This document shows positions 40,675 through 48,646 of a stretch of 64,000 bases of DNA, in pieces. This stretch comes from Salinilacustrithrix sp003476595 (GTDB lineage Bacteria; Actinomycetota; Acidimicrobiia; Acidimicrobiales; Salinilacustritrichaceae): the NCBI GenBank assembly GCA_963972525.1, contig CAXAUZ010000007.1:62001-126000 (forward strand), written 5' to 3'. The first letter of the stretch is position 1. Each line of letters starts with the position of its first letter. The position numbers were made by a program, and so were the translations under genes. The notes under the pieces are model-generated. The model saw only the letters and a program-made list of their open reading frames with translations. It had not been told where the DNA came from and searched no databases.

Positions 40675-41234
40675 GCGACGTCCCGGAAGCAGGCAGCGCC
40701 GGCACCGCTGCCCCGCGCGCCATGCGCGCCGCCGAGACCGACCACGGCGAGGTCGTCGACCGGACCGCCGAGTGGGAGCGGCTGCGCGAGCAGCACCTGG
40801 AGGCAGGCCCGGGCCGGCGCATGTCCTCCGCCCGAGGCGTGCACCACGTGGCGCTGATCTCCGGCGACCTCGAGCGGACCATCGAGTTCTACTCGGGCCT
40901 GCTCGAGTTCCCGCTCGTCGAGCTGTTCGAGAACCGCGACTACCGCGGTTCGACCCACTTCTTCTTCGACATCGGCGCCGGCAACGCTCTCGCCTTCTTC
41001 GACTTCCCCGGGCTCGACCTCGGACCGTACGCCGAGGTGCTGGGTGGCCTCCACCACCTGGCCATCTCCGTCGATCCCCTCCGATGGGCGCGCCTCAAGG
41101 GCAAGCTCGACGAGGCCGGCGTCGAGTACCACCACGAGAGCGGCTCGTCGTTGTACTTCCGTGGCCCCGACGGTGAGCGCCTCGAGCTCATCTCGGACCC
41201 GCTCGGCGAGATGTACGGCGAGGTCATCGGCTGA
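40671..41234 (+). CDS. VOC/glyoxalase-fold dioxygenase-like protein
   Basis: A 187-residue protein with one pair of beta-alpha-beta-beta-beta modules, preceded by a polar, charged tail of about 50 residues. Putative metal ligands are His in RGVHHVALISGD, His in LGGLHHLAISVD and Glu in GERLELISDPLG. It is coupled to pirin by a 4-base overlap (ATGA). The reaction is unknown; ring-opening dioxygenase or glyoxalase-like activity is possible. Confidence 0.87.
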   Translation: MSDVPEAGSAGTAAPRAMRAAETDHGEVVDRTAEWERLREQHLEAGPGRRMSSARGVHHVALISGDLERTIEFYSGLLEFPLVELFENRDYRGSTHFFFDIGAGNALAFFDFPGLDLGPYAEVLGGLHHLAISVDPLRWARLKGKLDEAGVEYHHESGSSLYFRGPDGERLELISDPLGEMYGEVIG

Positions 41235-41274
41235 ACCGCCGTCCGACCTCGGGTCGGGGGTGCGAACGCCTCGT

Positions 41275-41280
41275 TAGCGT
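41275..41280 (+). promoter_or_regulatory. -10 hexamer of a leaderless promoter (S10-like peptidase)
   Basis: TAGCGT ends 7 bases before the ATG at 41288. This supports that ATG over the GTG at 41279, which would fall inside the hexamer. Confidence 0.5.
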
Positions 41281-41287
41281 GCGCCCC

Positions 41288-42805
41288 ATGTCCGACGAGA
41301 ACGCGAGCCCCGACGACACCGCGAAGCCGAAGCTGCCGGAAGGCGCCACGACCGCCGCGGCGTGGACCAACCCCGACGGCGGCAGCCTGCCGTACACGGC
41401 CGAGGCCCGGTGGATGGCGCTGCGGGACGACGACGAGCCGGTCGCCGACATCTTCTCGGTCTCGTACCTGGTCGACGACGCCGGACCCGCCCGTCCGGTC
41501 ACCTTCGTGTTCAACGGCGGACCCGGCGCGTCGTCGGCGTACCTGCACGTCGGTGCGCTCGGGCCCCGCCGGGTGGGCTTCGACGAGCGGGGCATGCCGC
41601 TCGCCCCGCCGACCGCGCTCGTCGACAACGACGAGTCGTGGCTGGCCTTCACCGACCTCGTGTTCGTGGACCCGGTCGGCACCGGCTGGAGCCGCATCGT
41701 GAAGGACGAGGCGGCCAAGGGCGGTGGCGACAAGGGCGACGACAAGGGCAAGGGAGGCGGCGAGGGTCGGGACCCCAAGGCGTTCTTCGGCGTCAACAAG
41801 GACCTCGACTCCCTCACCGAGCTGATGGCCCGCTGGCTGTCGGGTCACGACCGGTGGGCGTCGCCGGTGTTCGTGGCCGGCGAGTCCTACGGCGGGTTCC
41901 GGGCCGCCAAGCTCGCCCGCCTGGCGAACGAGCGGGGTATCGGCTTGAACGGGACGATCCTCATCTCCCCGGCCCTCGAGTTCGCGCTGCTCGACCCCTC
42001 CGACTACGACGTCCTCCCCTGGGTCGACCTGGTGCCCACCATGGCCCTGGCCGCCCACCACCACGGCCGCAGCCGGGCCTTCCCGTCCGACGCCACGCCG
42101 GGTGCGGTCCGCCAGGTCGCGGAGGACTTCGCCACCGGCCCCTACGCCACCGCCCTCATCCGCGGCGCCTCGATGCCGGCGGCCGAGCGGGCCGAGGTCG
42201 TCACCCGGATGGCCGACCTGCTCGGCCTGCCCGAGCAGGTCGTCGACCAGCACGAGTGCCGGATCTCCATGACCCGGTTCGCGCGGGAGCTGCTGCGGGA
42301 CGAGGGCACGGTCATCGGCCTCTACGACGCCACCGCCACCGGGCGGGACCCCTTCCCCGACCGGGACGGCATGGCCTGGCCCGACCCGACGCTGAGCGGC
42401 ATCGAGCGGGTGTTCAACGCCGGCATCAATGCCCGGCTCCGCACCGAGCTCGGTGTGCGCACCGACCGCGAGTACCACCTGCTCTCGATGGCGGTGAACA
42501 AGGACTGGAAGATCGACTTCGACCAGCACGCCCTCGAGAGCCAGGTCGGTGCCACCGACGACCTGCGCTACGGCATGGCGCTCAACCCGCACATGAAGGT
42601 GTTCCTCACCCACGGCCTCTACGACATGGTCACGCCGTACTTCGCGTCCGAGCGCATCAGGAACCTGCTGCGGCTCGACGAGGCGACGGCCGCGTCGCTC
42701 ACCGTGGCGCACTTCGCCGGCGGCCACATGTTCTACGCCTGGGAGGACAGCCGCACCGCGTTCCGGGACGCCATCGCCGAGTTCTACGCCGGCGCCCTCG
42801 GGTGA
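41288..42805 (+). CDS. S10 serine carboxypeptidase-like protein
   Basis: A 505-residue alpha/beta hydrolase of the S10 family. FNGGPGASSAYLHVGALGP is the family oxyanion region, the nucleophile is in VAGESYGGFRAAKLA, the Asp in THGLYDMVTPYF and the His in FAGGHMFY. An insertion rich in Lys, Gly and Asp sits near residue 150. No signal peptide is present, so it is probably cytosolic, unlike eukaryotic vacuolar members. It would remove C-terminal residues from peptides. Confidence 0.9.
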   Translation: MSDENASPDDTAKPKLPEGATTAAAWTNPDGGSLPYTAEARWMALRDDDEPVADIFSVSYLVDDAGPARPVTFVFNGGPGASSAYLHVGALGPRRVGFDERGMPLAPPTALVDNDESWLAFTDLVFVDPVGTGWSRIVKDEAAKGGGDKGDDKGKGGGEGRDPKAFFGVNKDLDSLTELMARWLSGHDRWASPVFVAGESYGGFRAAKLARLANERGIGLNGTILISPALEFALLDPSDYDVLPWVDLVPTMALAAHHHGRSRAFPSDATPGAVRQVAEDFATGPYATALIRGASMPAAERAEVVTRMADLLGLPEQVVDQHECRISMTRFARELLRDEGTVIGLYDATATGRDPFPDRDGMAWPDPTLSGIERVFNAGINARLRTELGVRTDREYHLLSMAVNKDWKIDFDQHALESQVGATDDLRYGMALNPHMKVFLTHGLYDMVTPYFASERIRNLLRLDEATAASLTVAHFAGGHMFYAWEDSRTAFRDAIAEFYAGALG

Positions 42806-42809
42806 CCGG

Positions 42810-44141
42810 TCAGGGCAGCGGCTTCTCGAAGAACCGCTGCGCGTACGGGTTGTCGTTGTAGCGCTCGACCTCGACGTACCCGGACCGCTCGTACAGGGCG
42901 ATCGCCTCGGTGAGCTCCCCGTTGGTGTCCAGGCGCACGAGCCGGTGCCCGAGGGCGGCGCTGCGGGCCTCGAGCTCGGCGAGCAGCTTCCGGCCCAGGC
43001 CCTGGCCGCGGACGTCGCCGGCCACCCACATGCGCTTGATCTCCCCCATGTCGTCGCCGATGGTCTGGACGCCACCGCAGGCGACGACCCGATCACCCTG
43101 GCGGGCGAGCACGAACGCTCCGCCCGGCGGGGCGAGGGCAGCGTCGTCGCCGGTGCGGGCGTCGCCGGGGTCGAACCCGGTGGGGAAGCGAGCGTCGAGC
43201 TCGTCGAAGTAGGCGGCCATCGCAGCGCGGGCGTCGGCCGACTGCGGATCGACGACCTCGAAGCTCGCTGGGGACCGATTCGTCGACGATTCGTCGCGAC
43301 GAATCGCCGACGAATCGTCGCCCAGGGCCGCCAGCCGCTCCTCGGCCAGCTTCACCATCGGCACGAGGCGGTAGGGGTCGGGCCAGACGGCGGTGCGGAT
43401 CCCGGCGGCGGCGATCGGCTCCGCGCACACGGGCCCGACGCACACCGGGAGCACGGCGCCGTCGTTGCAGGCGGCGACGAGCCCGTCGAGGACACCCTCC
43501 TCGGCGGCGACCTCGAGCAGGAAGCGGACGGCGGGCTGGCTGGTGAAGGTGACGGCATCCACGTCGCGGCGGGCGATGCGGTGGGCCAGGTCGCGGACGG
43601 GGTCCTCGTCGTCGGGCCGGCGCCAGCGGTACACGGGCACCTCGGTGACCTGCGCGGCCATGGCCACCAGCTCGGCGGTGGAGGGGTGGTCCTCCGGGTC
43701 GAAGAGCTGGACGACGACGGACGCGCCGGCGATGGCGTCCTGCGCGCCCAGCCAGGCCACGACCTCGGGCATGGACTCGCCCGGCGCCCGCCACATCACG
43801 TCGAGGCCCCGCTGGCGACAGGCGGACTGCGCCTTCGGGCCCCGGGCGACGACCTTGCTCGTGCCGAGGGCGCGGATCAGCGGGTCACCGAGATCCCAGG
43901 CATCGGCGGCCTCGAACCAGAGGCGCATGCCGAACCCGGTGGTGGCCACCACCCAGTCGGGCGGGTCGGCGATGACGGCTTCGGTGGTGGCGCGCAGCGC
44001 GGCGTCGCCGGTGAGGTCGACCGTGTGGACCGTGGTGGCCACGACCACCTCGGCGCCGCGCTTGCGGAACAGCTCCGCCTGCTCCTCGGCACGGCGCTCC
44101 GCGGTCACGGCCACCGTGCGGCCGGTGAGATCGACCGCCAC
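42810..44141 (-). CDS. Uroporphyrinogen-III synthase fused to GNAT acetyltransferase
   Basis: A 443-residue two-domain protein starting at GTG 44141. Residues 1-270 are HemD-like (LTGRTVAVTAERRAEEQAEL, FTSQPAVRFLLEVA, CVGPVCAEPI), the enzyme that closes the tetrapyrrole ring in heme and cobalamin synthesis. HemD is usually about 250 residues and ends here. After a linker (275-290) that coincides with a 42-base DNA palindrome comes a GNAT acetyltransferase (FVLARQGDRVVACGGVQTIG, VRGQGLGRKLLAELE, IALYERSGYVEVERYNDN). The frame is intact throughout, so this is not a sequencing frameshift. It is the last gene of an operon after DsbB and TlpA; only 9 bases separate it from tlpA. Confidence 0.85.
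   Translation of the reverse strand: MAVDLTGRTVAVTAERRAEEQAELFRKRGAEVVVATTVHTVDLTGDAALRATTEAVIADPPDWVVATTGFGMRLWFEAADAWDLGDPLIRALGTSKVVARGPKAQSACRQRGLDVMWRAPGESMPEVVAWLGAQDAIAGASVVVQLFDPEDHPSTAELVAMAAQVTEVPVYRWRRPDDEDPVRDLAHRIARRDVDAVTFTSQPAVRFLLEVAAEEGVLDGLVAACNDGAVLPVCVGPVCAEPIAAAGIRTAVWPDPYRLVPMVKLAEERLAALGDDSSAIRRDESSTNRSPASFEVVDPQSADARAAMAAYFDELDARFPTGFDPGDARTGDDAALAPPGGAFVLARQGDRVVACGGVQTIGDDMGEIKRMWVAGDVRGQGLGRKLLAELEARSAALGHRLVRLDTNGELTEAIALYERSGYVEVERYNDNPYAQRFFEKPLP
43276..43317. repeat. 42-base near-perfect palindrome at the HemD/GNAT junction
   Basis: Two tandem CGATTCGTCG units (43276-43285, 43287-43296) are followed by two CGACGAATCG units (43297-43306, 43308-43317). The halves are complementary at 20 of 21 positions with no loop. 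It encodes the linker between the two domains and could be a captured intergenic hairpin or a small palindromic insertion. Confidence 0.75.
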
Positions 44142-44150
44142 GGTCGGGTC

Positions 44151-44813
44151 TCAGCCCACCTGGGCGACGAAGTCCCGCAGCCCATCGAGGCCGAGGCCGC
44201 CGGCGTTGCGGTCGACGATGTTGCCGTCCCCGTCGACCAGCACCAGGTACGGGTAGGAGGTCAGCCCGAACGCGCTGGCCGCGGTGCCGTTCTCGTCGTC
44301 GAGCAGGACGCGACCGGTCCAGCCCTCGCGGTCGACCCACGGGCCGGGCGGGTAGTTGGGAGCGGACTCGTCGGTGCCGGTGAGGACCACGACGGCGTCG
44401 AGCTCGTCGAGGTCGCCCGACCCGGCCAGCTCCACCAGCTCGGGCAGCTCGGCCTGGCAGTGCGGGCACCAGTGGGCCATGAAGGCGATCAGGGTCGGCT
44501 GGTCGAACCCGACGGCGGTGCCCTGGCCGGCCGGTGACACGCCCTCGAGCGTGGGCGCCGCCGTGCCGACGGCCGGGTCGTCGCCGCTCTCGGGCAGCGG
44601 CGGCAGCTGGGCGCCGGTGGCGGTGACGCCGGCGGTGGACAGCAGCTGGCCCCCGTCGACGCCGCCCTCCGCGCCGTCGTCCCCGCCGCTCGAGGCGAGC
44701 AGGGCGATGCCGACCGCCACGACGAGGATCACGCCGAGGACGATGAAGGGCGTGTAGGACCGGCGGGTGGCGACCGGCCCGCCCGGGCGCGGACGCTGCT
44801 TGGTGGTGCTCAT
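44151..44813 (-). CDS. TlpA/ResA-like thiol-disulfide protein
   Basis: A 220-residue membrane-anchored thioredoxin-fold protein: a basic N-terminus, one helix (YTPFIVLGVILVVAVGIALL), a Gly/Asp linker, and a thioredoxin-like domain with the active site AHWCPHCQAELPE and the cis-Pro loop LTSYPYLVLVDGDG. It probably reduces or oxidises exported cysteines, possibly for cytochrome c maturation. The ATG overlaps the DsbB stop (ATGA). Confidence 0.9.
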   Translation of the reverse strand: MSTTKQRPRPGGPVATRRSYTPFIVLGVILVVAVGIALLASSGGDDGAEGGVDGGQLLSTAGVTATGAQLPPLPESGDDPAVGTAAPTLEGVSPAGQGTAVGFDQPTLIAFMAHWCPHCQAELPELVELAGSGDLDELDAVVVLTGTDESAPNYPPGPWVDREGWTGRVLLDDENGTAASAFGLTSYPYLVLVDGDGNIVDRNAGGLGLDGLRDFVAQVG

Positions 44814-45409
44814 GGGGTGGGTCCTCCGACGGGGGTGTTCGAGTGGAGATCGTAGGGGTGCGGCTCGTCGTCCCGGCCGCGGCGGTCCGTGCGGTCGACC
44901 AGTAGCGCCAGCCCGACGAGGACGAGGGTCACCGTGGCCAGCCGCGGGATCGTGAAGAAGCCGATGCCCTCGACCCAGCGCACGGTGCACGGCACGGCGG
45001 CGTCGCACGCACCGGTGTCGAGGTCCGGGAACGTCTCGATGGCCACGTGCCACAGGTTGACCACCAGGCCCAGGCCGACGAGGACCAGCCCGGCGAGGCG
45101 GAGGTCCCGGCTGCCGCCTCGTCGCAGGGCGCGGATGCCGAGCACGACGACGAGCGGGTAGATGGCGATGCGCTGGTACCAGCACAGCTCGCACGGGGGG
45201 AAGCCAGCCGACTCGGAGAACCACAGGCTCCCGCCCGTGGCGATGGCGGCGACGAGCCAGGCGCTGATCCGGCCGTGCTCGTCGACGAGCTCGCGCACCA
45301 GGTCGCGGGTCGGTCGGTGGGCGACAGCGGCGATGCCGGCGAGCACCACGCCGACCACAGCCATGGCGGCCATCGCGCCGAACACGTCGGCCACCTGGGT
45401 TGCGTCCAT
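44810..45409 (-). CDS. DsbB/BdbC-like disulfide bond protein
   Basis: A 199-residue four-helix membrane protein with two Cys pairs: CELCWYQRIAIYPLVV (CxxC) and CDAAVPCTVRWVEGIGFF. It recycles a DsbA-like or TlpA-like partner by passing electrons to quinone. ATG 45409 is preceded by GGAG. It heads an operon with tlpA and hemD::GNAT, and is divergent from a nitroreductase. Confidence 0.9.
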   Translation of the reverse strand: MDATQVADVFGAMAAMAVVGVVLAGIAAVAHRPTRDLVRELVDEHGRISAWLVAAIATGGSLWFSESAGFPPCELCWYQRIAIYPLVVVLGIRALRRGGSRDLRLAGLVLVGLGLVVNLWHVAIETFPDLDTGACDAAVPCTVRWVEGIGFFTIPRLATVTLVLVGLALLVDRTDRRGRDDEPHPYDLHSNTPVGGPTP

Positions 45410-45533
45410 TCGGTGCTCCGGTCGGGGGGAAGCGGGCACGGTGACGATTGCACCGGTGCGACCCGGTCGACAACCGACCAAGGTCACGAATGATCGGTCA
45501 GACTCGGGGCCACACGACCGAACGGGGGAACGG

Positions 45534-46193
45534 GTGGACCTGTACCAGGCGATGAGCACGCAGCGGACGGTTCGACGTCTGCGACCGGATCCGATCCCCG
45601 ACGACGTGCTCGAGCGCGTCCTGCAGGCGGCCTGCTGGGCGCCGACCGGCGGGAACCAGCAGCCGTGGCGGGTCGTCGTGGTCACCGACGACGAGGGCAA
45701 GTCGGGTCTCCAGGCGATCTACCAGCCGGAGTGGGACCGCTACGTCGCCGGCTTCATGGCGCGCCTCGAGGGCCTCCCGGACGAGCAGCTCGCACCGTGG
45801 CGCAAGATCGCCGCCGCCGGCGATCACCTCGCCCAGCACCTGGCCGAGGCGCCCGCGATCCTCGTCTTCTGCGCCGACCCGTCGCAGATGGCGATCACCG
45901 ACGCCCGGCTCGACCGGATCAGCATCGTCGGCGGCGGCTCGGTCTACCCGGCGGTGCAGAACCTGCTGCTGGCGTGCGTCGCCGAGGGCCTCGGGTGCGC
46001 GATCACCACGTTGCACTGCCGGCGCGAGGACGAGGTGCGGGCGCTCCTCGACATCCCCGACGGGTGGGCCACGGCCGCGATGGTGCCCATCGGCTACCCG
46101 GTCCTCGGCGGGCACGGACCGATCACCCGGCAGCCGCCATCGCGCCTCGCCCACCGGGACCGCTTCGGCGCCCCGTGGCCCGGGGTCAGCTGA
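45534..46193 (+). CDS. Nitroreductase family flavoprotein
   Basis: A 219-residue FMN-binding enzyme. The N-terminus DLYQAMSTQRTVRRLRPD and the FMN motif ACWAPTGGNQQPWRVVVV are diagnostic. SVYPAVQNLLLACVAEGLG and GYPVLGG follow. It reduces nitro compounds, quinones or flavins with NAD(P)H; the substrate is unknown. GGGGGAA lies 5 bases before GTG 45534. Its end overlaps the next convergent gene by 8 bases. Confidence 0.9.
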   Translation: MDLYQAMSTQRTVRRLRPDPIPDDVLERVLQAACWAPTGGNQQPWRVVVVTDDEGKSGLQAIYQPEWDRYVAGFMARLEGLPDEQLAPWRKIAAAGDHLAQHLAEAPAILVFCADPSQMAITDARLDRISIVGGGSVYPAVQNLLLACVAEGLGCAITTLHCRREDEVRALLDIPDGWATAAMVPIGYPVLGGHGPITRQPPSRLAHRDRFGAPWPGVS

Positions 46194-47022
46194 CGACGAT
46201 CGTGAACGTGCGCGAGAAGCTGTTGGTGTAGGGGCTCTCGCACCCGTCGGCGAGGTGGGTGGCGATGTTGCCGCTGATGCTCACCTCGTGCTCGCCCGGG
46301 GTCTCGAACACGATGGTCCGCTCGAGCGAGATGCGGTCCCGGCTCGGTGCCGGCGGGTCGTGGGGGCCGGTGCGGTCGCAGGCGGTGGCCAGGACCTCGC
46401 AGCTCGAGGTGTTGACGACGGCCGGGTCGGTGACGAACCAGTTGAGGCACGCCCCCTCGGCGTCGGCTCCGGCCGGGTCGATGTAGTCCACCGCGAAGGT
46501 CACCGGTTCGCCGGCGGTGGCGGTGACGGGGGTGGACACGGCGTAGACCTCGACGTCGTAGTCGCCGGGCTGCGGGTCCCAGGAGAACTCGCCGCAGGAC
46601 GGGTCGGTGCTGTTGCGGCACACCGTGGTGGGCGGCGCCGTCGGGGCCGGAGCGCTCGTCGTGGGCGGGGCGGTCGGCGCCGGCGTGGGTGCGGGCGTGA
46701 CCGGCGCCGGAGCCGGCGCAGGCGCCGCGGTGGTCACCGTCGTGTCGGCGCCGGCGTCGACCTCGGCATCACCGTCGGTGTCGGGATCGCGCTCGGTGGT
46801 CTCGCCGAGCACCTCGGGGGCCTCGCTGGTGGTGGTCGTGGGCCGCGGCGGGATGCGTCGGGTGGCCTCCGTGGTGCTGGTCGACCCGTCGACGTCGACG
46901 AAGGCTCGCTCGTCGTCGCCGCCGATGTTGCTCATCACGGTGACGGTCAGCAGCGAGAGCGCGGCGACGACCGCGACCGCAGCCACCACGGGAACTGAGG
47001 CGCGCCAGCGTTGGGAGAGCAC
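46186..47022 (-). CDS. Secreted or anchored protein with Thr/Pro stalk
   Basis: A 278-residue protein with an N-terminal membrane helix (VPVVAAVAVVAALSLLTVTV), a low-complexity Thr/Pro/Ala stalk (residues about 50-135), and a C-terminal globular domain of about 140 residues with six Cys (CRNSTDPSCGEF, ACLNWF, SSCEVLATACD, DGCESPY). That domain has an immunoglobulin-like run of strands ending in SFSRTFTIVVS. The family is not recognised. The GTG at 47022 follows TACACT by 6 bases. Confidence 0.75.
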   Translation of the reverse strand: MLSQRWRASVPVVAAVAVVAALSLLTVTVMSNIGGDDERAFVDVDGSTSTTEATRRIPPRPTTTTSEAPEVLGETTERDPDTDGDAEVDAGADTTVTTAAPAPAPAPVTPAPTPAPTAPPTTSAPAPTAPPTTVCRNSTDPSCGEFSWDPQPGDYDVEVYAVSTPVTATAGEPVTFAVDYIDPAGADAEGACLNWFVTDPAVVNTSSCEVLATACDRTGPHDPPAPSRDRISLERTIVFETPGEHEVSISGNIATHLADGCESPYTNSFSRTFTIVVS

Positions 47023-47028
47023 GCAGGA

Positions 47029-47034
47029 AGTGTA
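47029..47034 (-). promoter_or_regulatory. -10 hexamer of a leaderless promoter (stalk protein)
   Basis: TACACT on the minus strand, 6 bases before the GTG at 47022. Confidence 0.5.
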
Positions 47035-47044
47035 CGCGGACGTG

Positions 47045-47335
47045 TCAGGTCTTCAGGCCAGGGGGTGCCGATCCGGTGGCCGCCTCCCAGCCCGCCGCGG
47101 CAGCGCGCTGGCTGATCACCCGGGCGAGGCCGGCGCCCACGCCCGCGGCGATGCCCCACTGCACGGCGGTGGACCAGGCGACGCGCCGGTCGGCCGGGTT
47201 GAACGGCGGCCCGGTCGTGTCATCGCCGGCGGGCCACAGCGCCTGGAGCAGCTTGCGGGTGGCGATGGCGCCGGCCACGGCGCTCACCTTGGACAGGGCG
47301 GCCCAGCGGACGCGTTCGGAGCGGGTGTCAGCCAT
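47045..47335 (-). CDS. DUF4235 family protein
   Basis: A 96-residue protein with two mildly hydrophobic helices (WAALSKVSAVAGAIATRKLL and TAVQWGIAAGVGAGLARVI) and the NPADRRVAW segment between them, as I remember for DUF4235 proteins of actinobacteria. It is probably a small membrane protein of unknown function. ATG 47335 follows TAGGGC by 6 bases. It is divergent from the diguanylate cyclase. Confidence 0.8.
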   Translation of the reverse strand: MADTRSERVRWAALSKVSAVAGAIATRKLLQALWPAGDDTTGPPFNPADRRVAWSTAVQWGIAAGVGAGLARVISQRAAAAGWEAATGSAPPGLKT

Positions 47336-47400
47336 GGACGTGCCCTACCCAGCTCTCACGCCGACCGACCCGGGTGCCGGTTCGTCACTCTATGACGGCA

Positions 47401-47429
47401 TTGCCCCACATTGCGTAGTGGGTTACGCT
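47401..47429 (+). promoter_or_regulatory. Sigma-70-type promoter for the diguanylate cyclase
   Basis: TTGCCC (47401-47406) and TACGCT (47424-47429) are separated by 17 bases. The start codon at 47463 would give a 5' leader of roughly 27 bases. Unlike the leaderless promoters in this window, both boxes are present. Confidence 0.6.
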
Positions 47430-47462
47430 TCTGGCGGGCGGCAGTTCGGGTATCAGGGATGG

Positions 47463-48503
47463 ATGGACGTGCCAGCACGACGCGACGAGGGGCGGACGCT
47501 CAGCGCTTCGACACCGGTCGAGGGTGCGGCACCCATCGCGATCATCGACTTCCTCGCGAACGCCGAGTCCGTCGTCGCCCGCCTCGGCACGAGCACCTGT
47601 GTGTCGGACTGGGTGCTGGCCCGCTACCTGGGCGACGAGTGGATCGTGCTGGCGGGCCGCGGGGGCCACGGGTTCCGCCCCGGCGACGTGCTGGACCACC
47701 CGGTCGGGGCCGGCGAGCACCTGGCCGCGCTGGCATCGGTCTGGGCCGACGACGTGGTGGTCGATCTCACGGAGGGCAACGTGGAGCCGTTGCGGGGTCA
47801 GCGGCCCGCCGAGGTGCCCGACTTCGACGGGCTCGTCGCGTTCCCGCTCTGGGGTGGCGACGGACTGTTCGGAGCGATCTGCGCGCTGCCCGCCGACGCC
47901 GAGGGGGAGGCCGCGCTGCGCGACGCCGAGTCCATGGTCCGCCTGACGGTGGAGCTGCTCACGTCCGTGCTCGGCCTCGACCTCGATCGCAGCCGCCTGC
48001 AGCGACGCCTCGACGCGGCCGAGAGCGCGGCGCTCAGCGATCCGATGACCGGTCTCGGCAACCGCCGCGCCTTCGAGCGCGCCGTCGACCGCGAGGAGGC
48101 CCGGTGCGCCCGGTTCGGGCACCGGGCGGGGATCGTCGTCCTCGACCTCGATGGCCTGAAGGCCATGAACGACACCTGGGGCCACGGTGCGGGCGACGAC
48201 CTGATCCGCCGGGCCGGCGAGACGATCCGCGACACCCTCCGCTCCGCCGACCAGGCGTTCCGGATCGGTGGCGACGAGTTCGCCCTGCTCCTGCCGGAGG
48301 TCACCGCCGATGGCCTCGCCGGTCTGCACCAGCGCCTGACCGAGGCGCTGGCCGCCGCCGGCGTCGCCGCCTCCGTCGGCTTCGCCGTCCGGGAGCCGAC
48401 CGGCAGCCTCCACGCCACCGTGCGGGCCGCCGACGGCCAGATGTACGAGCGCAAGCGGGCCCGGGCCGCGACATCCGGGCGCACCCCCCGCCTCCGGCAC
48501 TGA
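47463..48503 (+). CDS. Diguanylate cyclase (GGDEF), cytosolic
   Basis: A 346-residue protein. The C-terminal GGDEF domain (residues about 190-340) begins DPMTGLGNRRAFERAV and has the active site RIGGDEFALLLP, with the inhibitory RxxD (RSAD) five residues before it. All needed for c-di-GMP synthesis and feedback inhibition are present. The N-terminal 180 residues look like a GAF-type sensor (LARYLGDEWIVLAGRG, VAFPLWGGDGLFGAICALP) without membrane segments. ATG 47463 is downstream of a good -35/-10 promoter; an earlier ATG at 47335 lies upstream of that promoter and is rejected. Confidence 0.9.
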   Translation: MDVPARRDEGRTLSASTPVEGAAPIAIIDFLANAESVVARLGTSTCVSDWVLARYLGDEWIVLAGRGGHGFRPGDVLDHPVGAGEHLAALASVWADDVVVDLTEGNVEPLRGQRPAEVPDFDGLVAFPLWGGDGLFGAICALPADAEGEAALRDAESMVRLTVELLTSVLGLDLDRSRLQRRLDAAESAALSDPMTGLGNRRAFERAVDREEARCARFGHRAGIVVLDLDGLKAMNDTWGHGAGDDLIRRAGETIRDTLRSADQAFRIGGDEFALLLPEVTADGLAGLHQRLTEALAAAGVAASVGFAVREPTGSLHATVRAADGQMYERKRARAATSGRTPRLRH

Positions 48504-48646
48504 GCGCGCCCGCGGGTCGACGCCGGTGGTAACCGTCGGTAATTGACCGGCGGGTCAGGCAGGATTCTCCCGCGGGCACGAAGAACGAGGCACCAGGGAA
48601 TCGGTGCACCGGGGGATGGTGCGCCGACGTGTGCTTGGGGGAAGAC

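Noticed and set aside
42810..44141. Possible frameshift joining hemD to a separate acetyltransferase gene
   Set aside because: The frame is continuous with normal codon bias through the linker, and there is no stop or start signal at the junction. A genuine fusion is the simpler reading.
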